From Pontibacter deserti (GTDB lineage Bacteria; Bacteroidota; Bacteroidia; Cytophagales; Hymenobacteraceae): a stretch of DNA of 64,000 nucleotides. The translations under genes and the position numbers were made by a program. The notes beneath the pieces are model-generated. The model was not told the DNA's origin. It made no database searches and saw only the letters and a list, made by a program, of their open reading frames with translations. Positions 18,987 through 27,919 of the stretch are shown here, piece after piece (positions within the stretch are counted from its first letter, which is position 1; each line of letters starts with the position of its first letter). Where the stretch lies: the NCBI RefSeq assembly GCF_023630255.1, contig NZ_JALPRS010000002.1, forward strand, positions 605,144 to 669,143. The letters run 5' to 3'.

Positions 18987-21900
18987 TTGAATCAGAAGGC
19001 AACTCCCTTTATACTATTTACTCTGTCGTTGCTATGTTTTATAGCTACAGCGGCGGTCCATTTTAATTTTATTGCAATCCCGGTTGCATTTACTGATGAG
19101 GATAAAGAAATAAGTGCTATTCAGACTCGTACAAATGATTGCATCTCCAGAGCAAAAATACAGGCTGTAACTATAGGCCAGAGCATAGGCTCTAAAACAA
19201 TTTCTTTCTCTTCTTTATTATCTAAAGCAGAGTATCCTACACTGGTATATAAAAATAACAACCTTCTATTCTGGTCCGACCATTCGGTGAATACTGATCT
19301 GGATATGATACCGGAAGCAAAAAAGGTAGGCATTGTTAGTAGTGAGTATGGTTCTCTTATAGTTGTTCCGCACCAGGCACGTGGCTACCAGATCTATGTA
19401 TACATTCCGCTGGAAATTGATTACCGGATCAGGAATGAATACTTAAATAAAACGCTTTCAAAAGAAATATTTGCGGAGCCACTAACTAGTATAGTACTGG
19501 ATGAAAGATCTAAACTGCCGCAGATAAAATCGCCTGATGGTGAATACCTTTATTCTGTGAATCTCACACAGCCTGAAGTGGATGAAAGCCGGCAGATAAT
19601 ACAGCTTATCCTGCTGCTGTCGGGGTTAGCACTTTATATAGCAGCTGCAATTGCTTACTGTGTTCAGGAGATCAGGCGCAGAAACTATGGCAGGGGTGTT
19701 ATTACACTACTGGTATTAATGATCGTGCTGCGCATTATGTTGCTGCTCTTAAACCTGCCTTTTGCCATTGCCGACATAGAATTATTTGATCCGAAATTAT
19801 ATGCGGCTTCGCGCTGGTCACCGTCTCTCGGCGATCTTGGTCTGAATATGTTGTTGCTGTTGTTAGTGTCAGTGGCTGGTTTATACTTGTACAGCAGGTA
19901 TGATATGCAGGCGCAACTGAAACTGTTACCGAGAAAACAAAGCCGGATAGTTGCAGTTTGTTGTATACTTTCTTTATACATGCTGCTGATCGTGCTGTTC
20001 AGGTTCTATTATGGCATTTACCATAACTCCCCACTAATACTGGACATTAACCACTCGATGGAGTTTACGAAGTATAAGGTTATACTTTATTCCATCATGC
20101 TGCTGCATACGCTGGCTCTATGTGGTTTTACGTATATGCTGGCTACAACCTTTATTGTACTCATATACAAAGAAAAGAAGTACTGGGCATACAGGCTGCT
20201 GCTGCTTATCGGGTTAACACTATTGTTGATAGCAGTACTGGCAAACCTGAAGTTCTGGACGGTAATGATTGTCGGAACCCTTTTCTGGTTCATAATTATC
20301 TTATCGGCACAGCATAAAAATATAGTTAGTGCAGCTTACCGCAGTTACCTGTTTATATTCCTAGTTATCATGATGAGCGCACTGATTGGTGCCTTTGCGC
20401 TTTTCAGACATTACCAAAGCGAGGTAAGGCAATATAAGCAGGCCTTTGCTTCCGGTATAATGCAGGGTAACGATGTGGTCGGGGAGTATTTTCTGGATGA
20501 AGTGGCCTCCCAGATTGCTGCAGATGAGCTGATCAGATCTAAAATGCTGGGGCCATATGTAGATGCCTCATTCATTAAACGTAAGATTACAAAGCAGTAC
20601 TTAAGAGAATACTTTGATAAGTATGAAACCAATGTATTGCTGTTCGATAGCCAGGGGAGATCACTGGAGAGCGCTGATACAACGGCAGCTACACTACAGG
20701 AATTACTGCAAAAGTATGACACCCCGGAAAACAGAACAGAGCGTAAGAACCTATTTCTGATTCAGGATCCGGCCAGGTATAATTCCCGCTTATACTTAAA
20801 ACTGATCGAAGTGCCGCTGGGGTATCAGCAGAAAGGTACCATTGTGCTGCAATTAAACTTACAGAAATTGCTTCCGCATAGTTTAGTGCCAGAGTTGTTG
20901 AGCGATCAGCAGCATAACCAGCCTTTCCGGATGGACCTGCTCAGCTACGCTATTTACGATGATAGAAACCTAAGCTTTAGTGAAGGAGAATACGATTATG
21001 CATCGGATCTTGATCCGGCGCACATTGGGCACTCAGAATTTTACAGAGACGGTCATAACCAGGGAGATTACCACCATTTTGGAGTTAAAGAAGGCAAGAA
21101 TAGAGTACTGGTAGTTACTACTGAAAAGTATAGCGCTAAAGAGATACTATCAAACTTCTCATACCTGTTCCTGGTATTTATGGCTGGGTTTATATTGCTT
21201 GGCCTTCTGATCCTGTTCTTCCGACGAAATTACCTGCAGGAGTTCCGGCCAAACTTTAGTACCAAGATTCAGGTATTTTTAAATTTCGGTATACTGTTGC
21301 CGTTGTTACTGGTAAGTATAACTACTGCCAGTTTGGTTACAGCATCCTATAAAAGAGATCTGATGACTACCTATGAGCAACGCGGCAGGGTAGTACAGGA
21401 AACGCTGAGTTCGCTGCTTAGCTTAGGTAATGTGGCAAGTAAGAACGAACTGCAAACCCGGATTACAGAGCTGGCGGCAATCTCCGAGACCGATATTAAC
21501 TTATACGACCGCAACGGACGCTTGCTGATTACAAGTCAGCCCCTGATATTTGAAGCTGGCTTATTGTCTAAGCTCGTGAATCCGCAGGCGTATGCAGCCA
21601 TTTCGGAACATCAGGCACTTCGCGTTTTAGTTGAAGAGAAAGCCGGAAACCTGACCTTTAATGCCGTATACCTTCCCTTGCGCGTTAATAACGATCCGTC
21701 ATCCTTATCAGGTTTTGTAGGCATACCGTTCTTTGACTCTGAAAAACAGCTGGACCTGAAACTGATCGAGCTGATTACAACCACGATGAACATTTTTACC
21801 GTGATGTTCATCATGTTCATGTTGCTTACCTTCTTTGCATCGCGTGCACTTACTGTGCCGTTACGATTGCTTGCCGATAAACTGAAACGTACTTCGTTGA

Positions 21901-22694
21901 CTGGGAAAAACGAAATGCTGGCGTATGAGGGGGCCGATGAGATTGGTATGCTGGTGAATGAGTACAACAGAATGCTTTTAACGCTGGAGCAGAACAAGCA
22001 GGATTTGGCTATACAGGAAAAAGAAGCCGCATGGCGCGAAATGGCGCGACAGGTAGCGCACGAGATCAAGAACCCGTTAACACCGATGAAGCTCTCGTTG
22101 CAATACCTGCAGAAGGCGATCTCTGAGAACAGACCAAACACCGAGCAGCTCATCAGTAAGATCTCACAGACACTGATTACACAGATCAATATCCTGAGTG
22201 ATATCGCTACATCGTTCTCCAGTTTTACATCAATGCCGGAGCCAAAAGCGGAATTGGTAGATGTAGCTGCTGCACTGCGTAAAGCGGCTGACCTGCACAA
22301 CGACCCTGCTTCCGCAAATATTACCACGAACATTCCGGCTGAGGAAGTAATGGTGATGGCCGATGAAAGTTTGCTGGTGCGTACGTTTAACAACCTGCTG
22401 CTAAATGCGATACAGGCTGTGCCTACTACCCGGAAACCGCACATTAAAGTAGAGCTGCACCGCAATTCGGAGCTGGTACACATCAATATAAAGGATAACG
22501 GCAGCGGCATACCGGAAGAGATACGGCATAAAGTTTTTGTACCTAACTTCAGTACCAAGTATACAGGTTCAGGTATAGGGCTGGCAGTGGCCAAGCGCGG
22601 TATCGAAAATGCAGGTGGTAAAATATGGTTTGAGACCGAAAACGGTAAAGGAACTACCTTTAAGATTACATTACCGCTGGCTAACCATGCATAG
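18987..22694 (+). CDS. Large multi-domain membrane histidine kinase
   Basis: The 1235-residue sensor kinase has a first helix (about 7-28), an extracytoplasmic region to about 200, a block of about seven helices (about 201-475), a second extracytoplasmic region, a helix near 730, a third sensor region, a helix and HAMP (about 930-1005), HisKA with phospho-His near 1025 in V-A-H-E-I-K-N-P-L-T-P, and HATPase with N-N-L-L-L-N-A-I-Q-A-V and D-N-G-S-G-I-P-E. The arrangement of the last part is NtrY-like. A stop codon at 18981 forces the TTG at 18987 as the start. No response regulator lies nearby. The gene overlaps the next by eight bases. Confidence 0.9.
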   Translation: MNQKATPFILFTLSLLCFIATAAVHFNFIAIPVAFTDEDKEISAIQTRTNDCISRAKIQAVTIGQSIGSKTISFSSLLSKAEYPTLVYKNNNLLFWSDHSVNTDLDMIPEAKKVGIVSSEYGSLIVVPHQARGYQIYVYIPLEIDYRIRNEYLNKTLSKEIFAEPLTSIVLDERSKLPQIKSPDGEYLYSVNLTQPEVDESRQIIQLILLLSGLALYIAAAIAYCVQEIRRRNYGRGVITLLVLMIVLRIMLLLLNLPFAIADIELFDPKLYAASRWSPSLGDLGLNMLLLLLVSVAGLYLYSRYDMQAQLKLLPRKQSRIVAVCCILSLYMLLIVLFRFYYGIYHNSPLILDINHSMEFTKYKVILYSIMLLHTLALCGFTYMLATTFIVLIYKEKKYWAYRLLLLIGLTLLLIAVLANLKFWTVMIVGTLFWFIIILSAQHKNIVSAAYRSYLFIFLVIMMSALIGAFALFRHYQSEVRQYKQAFASGIMQGNDVVGEYFLDEVASQIAADELIRSKMLGPYVDASFIKRKITKQYLREYFDKYETNVLLFDSQGRSLESADTTAATLQELLQKYDTPENRTERKNLFLIQDPARYNSRLYLKLIEVPLGYQQKGTIVLQLNLQKLLPHSLVPELLSDQQHNQPFRMDLLSYAIYDDRNLSFSEGEYDYASDLDPAHIGHSEFYRDGHNQGDYHHFGVKEGKNRVLVVTTEKYSAKEILSNFSYLFLVFMAGFILLGLLILFFRRNYLQEFRPNFSTKIQVFLNFGILLPLLLVSITTASLVTASYKRDLMTTYEQRGRVVQETLSSLLSLGNVASKNELQTRITELAAISETDINLYDRNGRLLITSQPLIFEAGLLSKLVNPQAYAAISEHQALRVLVEEKAGNLTFNAVYLPLRVNNDPSSLSGFVGIPFFDSEKQLDLKLIELITTTMNIFTVMFIMFMLLTFFASRALTVPLRLLADKLKRTSLTGKNEMLAYEGADEIGMLVNEYNRMLLTLEQNKQDLAIQEKEAAWREMARQVAHEIKNPLTPMKLSLQYLQKAISENRPNTEQLISKISQTLITQINILSDIATSFSSFTSMPEPKAELVDVAAALRKAADLHNDPASANITTNIPAEEVMVMADESLLVRTFNNLLLNAIQAVPTTRKPHIKVELHRNSELVHINIKDNGSGIPEEIRHKVFVPNFSTKYTGSGIGLAVAKRGIENAGGKIWFETENGKGTTFKITLPLANHA

Positions 22695-25600
22695 GCAAAA
22701 GCTTATACTTAGCGTACTACTTTTCTTTATTTGCCTGCCTGTGCTGGCCCAAACGCCCCTGAGCAACAGGCGCTGCCAGTGGTTACGGGTTACAACCGAG
22801 CCTATCATGCTGGACTCCATGACGGTGCTGCCCTCTACCATAGAGTTCTTCGGGCCTGAAAAAGACCAGTACCAATTTGATTACAACTATAGCCGCAACG
22901 AGTTTACGTTTACCAGCTTTCCTGCCCCGGATTCTGTAGCCATAGATACACTTGGTACGATGCAAGCTGTGCCGGATTCGGTATTGATCTGCTATCGTAT
23001 ATTGCCTCTAAACCTGACTAAACCAGCTTTCAGAAGGGATATTAACAAACTGGACATGAGCTCTTTTAACAAAGGCTTTTACCAGGAAGACATTACCCAA
23101 CGTGAAGAGATATTCAGGACACCCGGACTGAACAAAACCGGAAGTATAAGTCGTGGGATTTCGTTTGGTAATACACAAAATGTGTTTGTTAACTCTGCTC
23201 TTAACCTGCAGCTCGATGGTAAATTAACCGATGAAATAAGTATAACCGCTGCCATCACAGACCAGAACATCCCGTTTCAGCCGGAAGGAAATACACAGCA
23301 GTTGCAGGAGTTTGATAAAGTATACATTACCTTAAAACACAGGCTATGGCAGCTTACGGCTGGCGATGTGGTACTGCGGAACAAGCCATCATACTTTCTG
23401 CAGTTCTATAAAAATGTACAAGGTGCAGCCTTCGAAACAACTATAGGCAAAACGCCGGAACGACAAGGTATAACTTCGGTGGCAGCATCAGCCTCTAAAG
23501 GAAAGTTTGCATCGCAGGAAATTCAGCCGCTGGAAGGTGTTTTGGGGCCGTACCGCCTGGTAGGGCCGAACAACGAGCGTTTTATTATTGTGCTGGCAAA
23601 CTCAGAGCGGGTTTTTCTGGACGGCAAACTACTGGTACGCGGCTATGATTACGATTATACTATAGACTATAATCAGGCGGAGATCACGTTTACCACCCGA
23701 CATATCATCACTAAAAACTCCCGCATTAAAGTAGACTTCGAGTACTCTGACCAGAACTATAGCCGCGGCATTTACAACCTGAGCCATTATCAGCAACTGA
23801 ACAAACTCAGTATTTACGGTAACTACTACAACGAACAGGATAACCCGAATAACCTGCTGAACCTGGACCTGAGCGATGAGGATAAGGAACTACTGGCAAG
23901 TATAGGCGATGACTTGGAGCAGGCTGTTATTCCGGGTGCGGATAGCGTGGTCTTTGATCCGAACCAGGTTTTGTATGCCCGCCGTGATACTATAGTTAAT
24001 GGTTTCCCGGCAGAGATTTATGTATACTCTACCAATCCGGATTCTGCTTATTATAATGTGCGTTTCTCTGAAGTAGGGCAGGGACGCGGCGATTATGTAG
24101 TAGCAAATACAACTGTAAACGGAAGGGTATACCGATGGGTGGCTCCTGTAAATGGGGTGCGCCAGGGTAATTACCTGCCGGTGCGCATTGTGCCAACGCC
24201 CCGTAAAAAGCAGCTGATAACAATGGGAGCTGGCTATGAGCTACAGAAAGGAATAAAGGTTTTTATGGAAGGTGCTGCATCGCAAAACGACCTAAACCGT
24301 TTTTCTCCTCTTGATGCTGCCGATGATAATGGAAAAGCGATGCGGGTAGGTTACCAGGTGGAAAATAAAGACCTGCCTATACTTGGTAAGTATAAACTGA
24401 ACAGCACGCTAAACTATGAATACATCGACGAGAACTTTGCGCCGATAGACCGTTACCGCCCGATAGAATTTGACCGCGACTGGAGTCTTCAGAACCTGGA
24501 AGAAAAAGCCGAAGATCATATTTTTAATTTTTCGGTAGGCGCTTTAAAAGATGTAAAGAATCTCTATAGTTACCGCATCAGCCGTCGTTACCGCGAAAAC
24601 CAGCTGAATGGTGTGCAGCATTACCTGGATTTATTAAAGGAGCTCGGAAGAATAGAGTTGCGCAACAATTTTTTTATGCTGAACAGTGAGCAAGGTACCA
24701 ATAAGTCTGACTGGTATCGGGGTGATGTGGGAGCCAGGTATAGATTTAAGAATTTTTCGCCGGGCTACCTGTACCGCTTCGATAAGAACAGGATCACAAG
24801 TACAGGTACCGATTCTGTAATTGGCTCAGCCCAGTACTTTGACGAACACTTGTTTTATGTAGAAAGTAACGACACGGCCCGCACCCGTTTCAGGATAGAC
24901 TACAGCCATCGTACCGACCAACGGCCAACCAAGAATGGCGAATTTGGTACACCCGAAGTGGGGCAAACCTATAATGCAGCTCTCAGCACACCTATAGGTG
25001 CAGAAAGCGATCTGGCTCTGCAGGCAACGTACCGAAAGCTGAAACTATCGGATGGCAAACTGGAAGAAACGGTACAGAACCGCTTAGACTGGAATGCAGG
25101 TTTTCTGGATGGCAGTTTCCAGTCTGAGCTGACCTATGCCGTAGGCACTGGCCGCGAACTCAAGCGTACTTTTATTTTTAGAGAGACTTTGCCAGGGCAG
25201 GGTACACATTACCTGCGCGAAGGCGGAAATCCCAACGACCTGAACGATTACCTGGAAGCCCAGACGGTAGACCAGCAGCGTTACATTAAGATATTTCTGC
25301 CAACAGACGAATACATAAACGCTTATACCAACCAGTTTACGTACCGCCTGAACACAAACGCTCCCCGCAGCTGGCGCACCGATGCAGGTATAAGAGGGTT
25401 TGCTTCGCGTTTTGCTGTGCTCACATTTATCAGCATCGATAAAAAAACAACTGACGAAGACCTGCAGAACCGTTTTAATCCTTTTAGTCAGGATGTTGAA
25501 GATGAGTTCCTGATCTCAATGGCGAGAACCTTACGCAACTCGGTATACTTTAATCGCAGCAACCCGCAGTATGGCTTGGAATATACTTTTCAGCAGAACC

Positions 25601-26172
25601 AGCAGAAATCATTACTTGCCAATGGTACCGAAACCCGCAATGTGGGCAGCCATAGTATGATAGGCAGAATGAATCTGAACGAAGTGCTGAGTTCTAAGCT
25701 AACTATAGGCATGAATGTGCGGGAGAACCAATCGAATTTTTTAGAATCTAAGAACTTCAGAATACGGTCAACTGAACTTACTCCGGAACTGGCTTATCAA
25801 CCCAACACAAGACTACGTTTTACAGGCACCTACCTGTTCGCCCATCGCCAGGATGAGCTAAATACAGCAGAAGGTGAACAGAAAGCTAATTTCCATGAAC
25901 TGGGCCTGGAGACGAAGCTGAGCCAGGTAAACAAACGCGCTGTTACGGGTACTTTGCGTTATGTAAAAATCGGCTATACCGGAGATGAGAATTCTTATGT
26001 GGGTTATGAGATATTAAACGCACTTCGGCCTGGCAATAACATAACGTGGAATCTGAATGTGCAGCAACGCCTGAGCAATGGCCTCAACATCTCCTTAAAC
26101 TACGACGGTCGTAAAGCTAATGGTATAAATGCGGTGCATACAGGTCGCACGCAGGTGTCGGTGCTCTTCTAG
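22687..26172 (+). CDS. Large outer-membrane beta-barrel-like protein, unknown function
   Basis: The 1161-residue protein has a signal peptide (about 1-22, ending L-A-Q), a globular N-terminal part with the conserved-looking G-S-I-S-R-G-I-S-F-G-N stretch near 150, and a long C-terminal region rich in alternating aromatic and polar residues typical of outer-membrane barrels. It ends in Phe (S-V-L-F), as many barrel proteins do. No plug or TonB box was seen, so I do not call it a TonB receptor. It is probably a conserved uncharacterised Bacteroidota protein. Translation is coupled to the kinase by an eight-base overlap (ATG at 22687), which suggests joint function. Confidence 0.82.
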   Translation: MHRQKLILSVLLFFICLPVLAQTPLSNRRCQWLRVTTEPIMLDSMTVLPSTIEFFGPEKDQYQFDYNYSRNEFTFTSFPAPDSVAIDTLGTMQAVPDSVLICYRILPLNLTKPAFRRDINKLDMSSFNKGFYQEDITQREEIFRTPGLNKTGSISRGISFGNTQNVFVNSALNLQLDGKLTDEISITAAITDQNIPFQPEGNTQQLQEFDKVYITLKHRLWQLTAGDVVLRNKPSYFLQFYKNVQGAAFETTIGKTPERQGITSVAASASKGKFASQEIQPLEGVLGPYRLVGPNNERFIIVLANSERVFLDGKLLVRGYDYDYTIDYNQAEITFTTRHIITKNSRIKVDFEYSDQNYSRGIYNLSHYQQLNKLSIYGNYYNEQDNPNNLLNLDLSDEDKELLASIGDDLEQAVIPGADSVVFDPNQVLYARRDTIVNGFPAEIYVYSTNPDSAYYNVRFSEVGQGRGDYVVANTTVNGRVYRWVAPVNGVRQGNYLPVRIVPTPRKKQLITMGAGYELQKGIKVFMEGAASQNDLNRFSPLDAADDNGKAMRVGYQVENKDLPILGKYKLNSTLNYEYIDENFAPIDRYRPIEFDRDWSLQNLEEKAEDHIFNFSVGALKDVKNLYSYRISRRYRENQLNGVQHYLDLLKELGRIELRNNFFMLNSEQGTNKSDWYRGDVGARYRFKNFSPGYLYRFDKNRITSTGTDSVIGSAQYFDEHLFYVESNDTARTRFRIDYSHRTDQRPTKNGEFGTPEVGQTYNAALSTPIGAESDLALQATYRKLKLSDGKLEETVQNRLDWNAGFLDGSFQSELTYAVGTGRELKRTFIFRETLPGQGTHYLREGGNPNDLNDYLEAQTVDQQRYIKIFLPTDEYINAYTNQFTYRLNTNAPRSWRTDAGIRGFASRFAVLTFISIDKKTTDEDLQNRFNPFSQDVEDEFLISMARTLRNSVYFNRSNPQYGLEYTFQQNQQKSLLANGTETRNVGSHSMIGRMNLNEVLSSKLTIGMNVRENQSNFLESKNFRIRSTELTPELAYQPNTRLRFTGTYLFAHRQDELNTAEGEQKANFHELGLETKLSQVNKRAVTGTLRYVKIGYTGDENSYVGYEILNALRPGNNITWNLNVQQRLSNGLNISLNYDGRKANGINAVHTGRTQVSVLF

Positions 26173-26174
26173 AC

Positions 26175-26262
26175 CTCGTAGCGCGCGCAGCTCCTACGAG
26201 CGTCTTTACTACGAAGCAAGGGCTGATCCAAAAGACGCTCCGAGGTTTATCAACACTCGGAG
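26175..26262. repeat. Cluster of three inverted repeats
   Basis: Three short inverted repeats follow each other after the barrel gene: CTCGTAG/CTACGAG (26175-26181, 26194-26200), GCGTCTTT/AAAGACGC (26200-26207, 26231-26238) and CTCCGAG/CTCGGAG (26238-26244, 26256-26262). The middle pair links the two outer hairpins. There is no T-run typical of a terminator. It may be a small interspersed palindromic element or a structured 3' end. Confidence 0.5.
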
Positions 26263-26288
26263 GTCAAGCAGTCAGTCCAGGTTCAGAC

Positions 26289-26747
26289 CTACGGATTCTC
26301 CTTCGATATTTTGCTGTGCGTATCTAAGTATACAGGTAGGGCAGCAGAACCATACCAAGGGTAAAGTTCCACATCAAAAACTTTGGCTTTAACGGCAGGG
26401 TCGGTTTCTACTAACTTCTGAGCTTCTTCTACGGTTTTAGCATCCAGTATAAAAATGCCACGGTAAGCTTTATCGTTTTTGCCAAGTGGGCCAGCTATTA
26501 CTAACTTTCCTTCTTTCGCCAATCTGCCGATGTTCTCCATATGGCCACGGAAGTACTCATTCAGCTTCTGTTTATCGGTAGTGGTGTTGGAGCCGGTTTT
26601 AAGTATAACCAGCACATACTGTTTCATGCCATAGTTGTCGGCACCTAGCGAGTCGGCCAGAGCTTTATTATAGGTTGGGTTTTGTGTTTGGGCGTTTGCG
26701 GCAAAGCCCAGGCAGCAAAGTATAGCAAGTGTGAAAATGTATTTCAT
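26289..26747 (-). CDS. Exported YCII-related protein
   Basis: The 152-residue protein has a signal peptide (about 1-19, ending A-N-A-Q) and a YCII-like domain: Y-V-L-V-I-L-K-T-G, H-M-E-N-I-G-R-L-A-K-E-G-K-L, A-G-P-L and G-I-F-I-L-D-A near residues 95-100. YCII folds are ferredoxin-like and often dimeric; the function of exported versions is not known. It lies alone, downstream of the hldD terminator on the same strand. Confidence 0.85.
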   Translation of the reverse strand: MKYIFTLAILCCLGFAANAQTQNPTYNKALADSLGADNYGMKQYVLVILKTGSNTTTDKQKLNEYFRGHMENIGRLAKEGKLVIAGPLGKNDKAYRGIFILDAKTVEEAQKLVETDPAVKAKVFDVELYPWYGSAALPVYLDTHSKISKENP

Positions 26748-26789
26748 AAGTATAAGTTTGAAGCAGCCATCAAGTTACAGATTCAAAAT

Positions 26790-26829
26790 AAAAGTGCAAG
26801 CATAGCACCTGAACTATACTTGCACTTTT
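26790..26829 (-). terminator. Intrinsic terminator after hldD
   Basis: An 11-bp stem AAAAGTGCAAG/CTTGCACTTTT with an 18-base loop. On the minus strand it is followed by ATTTTG, a short T-rich run. It lies between the hldD stop (26890) and the YCII gene. Confidence 0.7.
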
Positions 26830-26889
26830 CAGAAGTTTTGCTGAACAAAGAACTTCAATTCATAATTCAGCATTTATAATTCATAATTC

Positions 26890-27855
26890 CTAATAATACT
26901 TCCCCGGAATCAGGTAATTCTGCACGTAATCTTTCACACCTTCTTCTAAACTATAAAAAGGCTTGTCGTAGCCTATAGAGCGGAGTTTGCTCATGTTGGC
27001 TTCCGTGAAGTACTGGTAGTTGTCGCGCAGGTTTTCTGGAGTATCCATAAAGTCGATGTTTGGGGTTACGCCCATGGCATCGAAGGTATTCAGGGCAAGA
27101 TCCAGGAAGGTGCGGGCCTGGCCGGAACCTAAGTTATAGATACCGGAGTTTTTGCGGTGGTGCATCAGGAACATACAAACTTCCACCACATCTTTCACAT
27201 ACACGAAATCGCGCATCTGCTCACCGTCCTTAAAATCAGGGTGGTGCGAGCGGAAGAGCTTCATGCTGCCGTGGGCCTTAATCTGGTTGTAGGCATGGAA
27301 AATAACTGACGCCATTTTGCCCTTGTGGTACTCATTTGGGCCATACACGTTAAAGAACTTCAAGCCGGCCCAGAAGAAAGGTTTTGCCGTTTGTTCCAGT
27401 GCCCAGATATCAAAATCGTTCTTCGACTCACCGTATGGGTTCAGCGGTTTCAGTAACGGAATAGTTGCTTCATCATCATCATAACCTAACGTGCCAGAAC
27501 CATAGGTTGCTGCCGAAGATGCATACACCAACGGGATCTGGTATTCGCAGCAGGCGTTCCAGATGGCTTTGGAGTAGTTCAGGTTCAGCAGGTCGAATAC
27601 ATCTTTGTTAAACTCTGTGGTATCGGTGCGGGCGCCCAGGTGGAAGATGAATTCTACTTCTTCGTAGTTCTTGTCCAGCCATTCTATAAAGGTGTCGCGG
27701 TCTACAAACTCCTTTATTTTTTTGCCTTTCAGGTTATCTTCTTTTTTAGCGACAGAAAAATTATCCACCACCACGATATCATTAAAGTTCGCTGCGTTCA
27801 ATCGGCTTACCAGGCAACTGGCAATAAACCCGGCAGCACCGGTTACTACGATCAT
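26890..27855 (-). CDS. hldD: ADP-glyceromanno-heptose 6-epimerase
   Basis: The 321-residue extended SDR enzyme has the NAD(P)-binding motif T-G-A-A-G-F-I-A near residue 5 and the catalytic Y-G-E-S-K, with V-Y-A-S-S-A-A-T-Y-G-S-G upstream of it. F-N-V-Y-G-P-N-E-Y-H-K-G-K-M is typical of HldD/RfaD. It converts ADP-D-glycero- to ADP-L-glycero-D-manno-heptose for the lipopolysaccharide core. The kinase of the same pathway (hldA) is at 47.2 kb and lpxB is 2.5 kb away. It is divergent from the transporter operon, with a 12-bp palindrome between them. Confidence 0.93.
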   Translation of the reverse strand: MIVVTGAAGFIASCLVSRLNAANFNDIVVVDNFSVAKKEDNLKGKKIKEFVDRDTFIEWLDKNYEEVEFIFHLGARTDTTEFNKDVFDLLNLNYSKAIWNACCEYQIPLVYASSAATYGSGTLGYDDDEATIPLLKPLNPYGESKNDFDIWALEQTAKPFFWAGLKFFNVYGPNEYHKGKMASVIFHAYNQIKAHGSMKLFRSHHPDFKDGEQMRDFVYVKDVVEVCMFLMHHRKNSGIYNLGSGQARTFLDLALNTFDAMGVTPNIDFMDTPENLRDNYQYFTEANMSKLRSIGYDKPFYSLEEGVKDYVQNYLIPGKYY

Positions 27856-27880
27856 AGAATTAGGGCTATGTTAGATTTTG

Positions 27881-27892
27881 CGTAAATTTACG
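27881..27892. promoter_or_regulatory. Perfect 12-bp palindrome between divergent genes
   Basis: CGTAAATTTACG sits between hldD (minus, start 27855) and the binding-protein gene (plus, start 27920). The near-symmetry continues outward (TTTTg before, aAAAA after). Each strand contains TAAATTTA, one mismatch from the TAnnTTTG element, so it could be a symmetric divergent promoter or an operator. Confidence 0.4.
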
Positions 27893-27919
27893 AAAATATC
27901 CAGAGCAGGTCCTGCCCCG

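Noticed and set aside
21611..22594. 327-codon open frame antisense to the kinase
   Set aside because: Its composition is Ser/Cys-rich and mirrors the kinase codons; the kinase domains on the plus strand are unambiguous.
26129..26392. Open frame of 87 codons across the barrel gene end
   Set aside because: It runs through the inverted-repeat cluster and into the YCII gene on the other strand, with Arg/Ser-rich sequence and no family features.
27856..27919. Cobalamin riboswitch before the BtuF-like gene
   Set aside because: Only 64 bases separate the divergent starts, too short for this riboswitch, and no B12-box-like sequence is visible.
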